Assembly (NCBI GenBank): GCA_017387265.1
Contig: JAFOFM010000070.1
Coordinates: forward strand, 1-10,368
From: Peptococcaceae bacterium
GTDB lineage: Bacteria; Bacillota; Peptococcia; Peptococcales; Peptococcaceae
Reading direction: 5' to 3'
DNA: 10,368 bases
The notes under the pieces were generated by a model. That model saw only the letters and a list, made by a program, of their open reading frames with translations, did not search any database and had not been told where the DNA came from. Both the position numbers and the translations under genes were made by a program. Positions 8,107-10,368 of this stretch are shown in pieces; within the stretch, counting starts at the first letter, position 1; the number at the start of each line of letters is the position of its first letter.

Positions 8107-8493
8107 TTATTCTGTTTTCGCTTCTTTGGTATCGCGCAGCAGTTTTTTAATTCCGTCAAAAGTAACCGGGCTTACCACATGTTCAATATGACATGCATCG
8201 TGGTCCGCAGTCTCTTCATCTACATTCAGCACAACCATCAGAAACTCACGAATCACTTCATGGCGTTCATGGATTTCCAGTGCTTTCTTTTCCCCTTTTT
8301 CTGTCAGGAAAATCATTTTATTAGGATCCATGTAAATGTAGTCTTCTTCTTTCAGAATTTTAACAGCACGGCTGATGCTGGCCTTGGTGTAGTTCATTGC
8401 ATTAGCAACGTCTGTAGAACGCACATACCCCTGTTTCCGATACAGAAGTAAAATCGTTTCTAAGTAGTCTTCACCAGACTCATGAATTCTCAT
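8107..8493 (-). CDS. DtxR/MntR-family metal-dependent transcriptional regulator (short form)
   Basis: This 128-residue cytoplasmic regulator would bind DNA when loaded with Mn2+ or Fe2+. The N-terminal winged helix-turn-helix covers about 8-66 (GYVRSTDVANAM, then NYTKASISRAVKILKEE as recognition helix). The dimerisation and metal-binding part covers about 67-125. Aligned by eye with B. subtilis MntR, the ligand positions are Asp9, Glu12, His78, Cys101, Glu104 and His105. MntR has Glu, and DtxR has Cys, at the position of Cys101. The C-terminal SH3/FeoA-like domain of DtxR/IdeR is absent, as in MntR. The start chosen is the ATG at 8493-8491, with AGGAGG (complement of 8504-8509) ten bases upstream. 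An in-frame extension to 8628 is rejected because it crosses the promoter and the palindrome and has no family similarity. The gene precedes leuS on the same strand. The metal, and so a symbol such as mntR, cannot be decided from sequence alone. Confidence 0.9.
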   Translation of the reverse strand: MRIHESGEDYLETILLLYRKQGYVRSTDVANAMNYTKASISRAVKILKEEDYIYMDPNKMIFLTEKGEKKALEIHERHEVIREFLMVVLNVDEETADHDACHIEHVVSPVTFDGIKKLLRDTKEAKTE

Positions 8494-8520
8494 ATAAGGA
8501 TATCCTCCTATAATATATTG

Positions 8521-8538
8521 TCTGCAATATATTGCAGA
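8521..8538. promoter_or_regulatory. Perfect 18-bp palindrome, candidate operator of the DtxR/MntR-family regulator
   Basis: TCTGCAATATATTGCAGA is identical to its reverse complement. It sits 27 bases before the start codon of the metalloregulator, between its predicted promoter and its ribosome binding site. DtxR-family proteins bind palindromes as paired dimers and often repress their own gene, so autoregulation is the natural reading. The half-site TCTGCAAT is not the classical MntR or DtxR box, so the link rests on position. Confidence 0.6.
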
Positions 8539-8587
8539 TATTTCTATGCTGTAATGAAAATATGAAACTGAAACATACAACACTCCT

Positions 8588-8616
8588 ATTATAATCACTT
8601 TTACATGGAAAAACAA
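8588..8616 (-). promoter_or_regulatory. Promoter of the DtxR-family gene (and possibly leuS)
   Basis: On the minus strand TTGTTT (complement of 8611-8616) and a perfect TATAAT (complement of 8588-8593) are 17 bases apart. The predicted start near 8581 gives a leader of about 88 bases containing the 18-bp palindrome. The stretch 8617-8767 between this promoter and the divergent methionine promoter is AT-rich and holds no gene. Confidence 0.6.
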
Positions 8617-8767
8617 GATTTTGACCAAAAAACTCTGTTTACATTCTTTAACTTTTTCATAATAATTGATGTTCTAATTTCATACTGTAATATTCTTTTT
8701 ATCATTACACTAATGGTTAGCATTGGCTTCTTTCTGCAAAATAATTTTGTGATATAGCCCCGATGTA

Positions 8768-8796
8768 TTGACATATCCCGCTATTCATGCTATAGT
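8768..8796 (+). promoter_or_regulatory. Near-consensus promoter of the methionine transport operon
   Basis: TTGACA (8768-8773) matches the consensus exactly. It is 17 bases from TATAGT (8791-8796), which is also extended by TGC (8788-8790). Transcription would start near 8803, some 22 bases before the SAM riboswitch. A strong constitutive promoter followed by a terminating riboswitch is the usual S-box arrangement. Confidence 0.88.
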
Positions 8797-8824
8797 GTCT
8801 TGAATACAAATATTATATATTTGC

Positions 8825-8940
8825 TCTTATCCAGAGAGGTGGAGGGACTGGCCCGATGAAACCCGGCAACTGGCCTTGCAGAAATTTATTTTGCAAGGTG
8901 CTGTGCTAAATCCTGCAGATTGAAATTCTGGCAGATAAGA
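8825..8940 (+). promoter_or_regulatory. SAM-I riboswitch (S-box) aptamer
   Basis: The conserved S-box core is present: AGAGGTGGAGGGACTGGCCC (8833-8852) followed by GATGAAACCCGGCAACTGG, then GGTGCT and AAATCCTGCAG. P1 pairs TCTTATC (8825-8831) with GATAAGA (8934-8940), P3 pairs CCTTGCA (8874-8880) with TGCAAGG (8892-8898), and P4 is formed by CTGCAGA and TCTGGCAG with one bulge. Binding of S-adenosylmethionine stabilises P1 and so favours the terminator after it. The controlled genes are metN and metI. Confidence 0.97.
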
Positions 8941-8960
8941 ATGGCTTACACAAAAAACGT

Positions 8961-8995
8961 ACCCCTTCTGTCTGTTGCAGAAGGGGTTTTCTGTT
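8961..8995 (+). terminator. SAM-riboswitch attenuator (intrinsic terminator)
   Basis: ACCCCTTCTG (8961-8970) and CAGAAGGGGT (8978-8987) form a perfect 10-bp stem with a seven-base loop, followed by a T-rich tail. An antiterminator is visible: CAGATAAGAA (8932-8941), which contains the 3' strand of P1, can pair with TTCTGTCTG (8966-8974), leaving one bulged A. It is therefore exclusive with both P1 and the terminator. Confidence 0.95.
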
Positions 8996-9050
8996 TCATA
9001 CCGCCTGCAATGCACTCTATCTCGTATACTTGTATATGGAACAAAAAAGA

Positions 9051-9065
9051 AAGGAGTTTTCCATG
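9051..9065 (+). promoter_or_regulatory. Ribosome binding site that sets the metN start
   Basis: AAGGAG (9051-9056) lies six bases before ATG (9063-9065). An in-frame TTG at 9030 would add 11 residues that read through this site and lack family similarity, so the ATG at 9063 is preferred. Confidence 0.9.
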
Positions 9066-10088
9066 AATCAGCCAATTATACAGATTAAAGATCTCTATAA
9101 AAGCTATCCTGGCAAAAACGGCCCGGCTGTTGCACTGGAACATATCAATCTGGATATTTATCCGGGTGAGATTTTCGGCATCATCGGTCTGAGCGGTGCA
9201 GGGAAAAGTACGTTAGTACGCTGCATTAACTTTTTAGAAAAACCGACTTCCGGCACCGTTATTTTCGACGGTCAGGATTTATCCGCATTATCCCATAAAG
9301 AACTGTGCAAAGCCCGCCAGTCTATGGGGATGATTTTCCAGCAGTTCAACCTGCTGATGCAGCGCACCGCACTGCAGAATATCTGCTTCCCGATGGAAAT
9401 TGCAGGTATCAAAAAAGAAGAAGCCGTAGCCCGCGCACGGGAACTTTTAAAAATCGTTGATATGGAAACCAAAGAGGATTCCTATCCGTCCCAGTTATCC
9501 GGCGGTCAGAAACAGCGTGTTGCGATTGCCCGCGCTCTGGCTACCAACCCGAAAGTGCTGCTGTGCGACGAGGCAACCAGCGCATTAGACCCGAAAACCA
9601 CACGCTCTATTCTGGAGCTGTTAAAAGATATCAGCAAACGTCTGGGCATTACTGTTATCATTATCACCCACGAAATGTCTGTTATCGAAGAAATCTGCCA
9701 GAAGGTAGCTATCATCGACAACCACGTGATTGCTGAAACCGGCACCGTTTCGGAAGTATTCTCCCGTCCGCAGCATGAAGCGACACGTCGTCTGGTATTC
9801 CCGGAAGACCGCAAACTGCCGGACTTCAATGCAGCCCGCTGCTATCGCCTGATTTTCGATGGTACTGCTGCAATGGAACCGGTTATCGCCAACATGATTA
9901 TGGAATGCAAAACACCGGTTAATATTCTGGCCGCGGATACCCGCGTTATGGAAGGCCGCACCTTCGGTCAGATGATGATTCAGATTCCGGAAACCGTAAA
10001 CCAGGTAAACCTGGAACGCATTCTGGTATATCTGGAAAATAAACATGTTACTGTAGAGGAGGCTGCCAGATGCTCGAACTTATCATGA
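9063..10088 (+). CDS. metN: MetN, methionine ABC importer ATP-binding protein
   Basis: This 341-residue cytoplasmic ATPase of the MetNIQ methionine importer has the usual length for the family. The nucleotide-binding domain has Walker A GLSGAGKST (42-50), Q-loop FQQFN (92-96), signature LSGGQKQR (145-152), Walker B VLLCDEATSALDP (165-177) with Glu170 as the catalytic base, and His203 in ITHEMSV. The Cys in the Walker B region is typical of MetN. A C-terminal NIL domain (about 262-335), the ferredoxin-like regulatory domain that in MetN binds methionine and causes trans-inhibition, is present. Transcription is controlled by the upstream SAM riboswitch, which with the NIL domain makes the methionine assignment strong. 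The TGA stop lies 19 bases inside metI, so the two genes overlap. A metQ binding-protein gene would be expected beyond the window. Confidence 0.97.
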   Translation: MNQPIIQIKDLYKSYPGKNGPAVALEHINLDIYPGEIFGIIGLSGAGKSTLVRCINFLEKPTSGTVIFDGQDLSALSHKELCKARQSMGMIFQQFNLLMQRTALQNICFPMEIAGIKKEEAVARARELLKIVDMETKEDSYPSQLSGGQKQRVAIARALATNPKVLLCDEATSALDPKTTRSILELLKDISKRLGITVIIITHEMSVIEEICQKVAIIDNHVIAETGTVSEVFSRPQHEATRRLVFPEDRKLPDFNAARCYRLIFDGTAAMEPVIANMIMECKTPVNILAADTRVMEGRTFGQMMIQIPETVNQVNLERILVYLENKHVTVEEAARCSNLS

Positions 10089-10368
10089 GTCTGTTCAACA
10101 CCACTGCGGAAAACTGGCAGATGATTTTAAGCAATACCGGCGTATCGCTGTACATTGTACTGGCCTCCACACTGCTTAGCTATCTGTTCGGGATTCCAAT
10201 CGGTATTATTCTGGTGATTACCTCCAAAGACGGGATTCACCCGATGCCGGTTTTAAACTCTGTATTAGGGGTTATCGTAAACCTGCTGCGTTCCGTTCCA
10301 TTCCTGCTGATGATCTTTATGATTATGCCGTTAACCACACTGATTACCGGCACCAGCTTCGGGGCAAA
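10070..10368 (+). CDS. metI: MetI, methionine ABC importer permease (5' part, runs off the window)
   Basis: The reading frame from ATG 10070 stays open to the window end and gives 99 residues beginning MLELIMSLFNTTAENWQMIL. MetI is the membrane permease of the methionine importer and usually has about 220 residues, so just under half is present. Visible features are the N-terminal amphipathic segment, a first membrane helix at about 24-50 (VSLYIVLASTLLSYLFGIPI), the loop with TSKDGIHPMPVLN, and a second helix start near VIVNLLRSVPFLLMIFMIMP. LRSVPF is a family hallmark. AGAGGAGG (10055-10062) stands seven bases upstream, inside metN. The 19-base overlap with metN suggests translational coupling. 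Confidence 0.95.
   Translation, partial: MLELIMSLFNTTAENWQMILSNTGVSLYIVLASTLLSYLFGIPIGIILVITSKDGIHPMPVLNSVLGVIVNLLRSVPFLLMIFMIMPLTTLITGTSFGA

Noticed and set aside
8494..8628. Longer N-terminus for the DtxR-family protein, starting at 8628
   Set aside because: The extension crosses the predicted promoter and the 18-bp palindrome, is not similar to the family, and the ATG at 8493 has a strong ribosome binding site.
8737..8749. CAAAAT-A-ATTTTG palindrome upstream of the methionine promoter
   Set aside because: It has only six-base AT-rich arms in an AT-rich spacer; with a strong promoter and a riboswitch already explaining control there is no evidence for an operator.
9030..9062. TTG start for metN, 11 codons upstream
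   Set aside because: It would translate through the AAGGAG site that serves the ATG at 9063, and the extra residues are absent from the family.
8827..9143. Small open frames on the minus strand across the SAM riboswitch and metN start
   Set aside because: They overlap a well-defined structured RNA and metN, and lack ribosome binding sites and recognisable content.

Overview
The window is a chromosomal stretch of a low-to-mid GC, Firmicutes-type bacterium. The evidence is the strong purine-rich Shine-Dalgarno sites, a TTG start, two transcription-terminating metabolite riboswitches (lysine/L-box and SAM-I/S-box) and a GlnQ/MetN style of amino-acid ABC transporter. The protein style would fit a Negativicutes-like lineage, but nothing here proves a genus. 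No mobile element, CRISPR array, tRNA, rRNA or phage gene was seen. Most of the window is recognisable core metabolism and transport; the interest lies in the regulatory wiring.

Layout. (1) Positions 1-767, minus strand: ruvC and the 5' part of ruvA, start/stop overlapping, encoding Holliday-junction processing proteins. (2) Positions 768-1076: divergent promoter region. (3) Positions 1077-5332, plus strand: an amino-acid uptake locus. It holds a lipoprotein solute-binding protein, then a lysine riboswitch with its own terminator (1958-2180), then an NhaC-family secondary transporter, an ABC permease and an ABC ATPase, closed by a strong terminator. The riboswitch sits inside the locus, so the binding protein escapes lysine control while the membrane components and ATPase are subject to it. 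(4) Positions 5333-5558: convergent spacer with two terminators, one per strand. (5) Positions 5559-8493, minus strand: leuS preceded by a short DtxR/MntR-family metalloregulator gene that has a perfect 18-bp palindrome upstream of its start. (6) Positions 8494-8824: divergent regulatory region. (7) Positions 8768-10368, plus strand: a near-consensus promoter, a SAM-I riboswitch with antiterminator and terminator, metN, and the 5' part of metI, a methionine ABC importer.

How it works together. The riboswitch logic implies lysine uptake by two parallel energy sources, ATP (ABC) and possibly an ion gradient (NhaC-type carrier), both shut off at high lysine. Methionine import is shut off at high SAM. 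The metalloregulator probably represses itself through the palindrome and may be co-transcribed with leuS. No wholly new system was found. The most noteworthy points are the intra-operonic lysine riboswitch, the NhaC-type carrier nested inside an ABC operon, and the mixed Mn/Fe-type ligand set of the metalloregulator.
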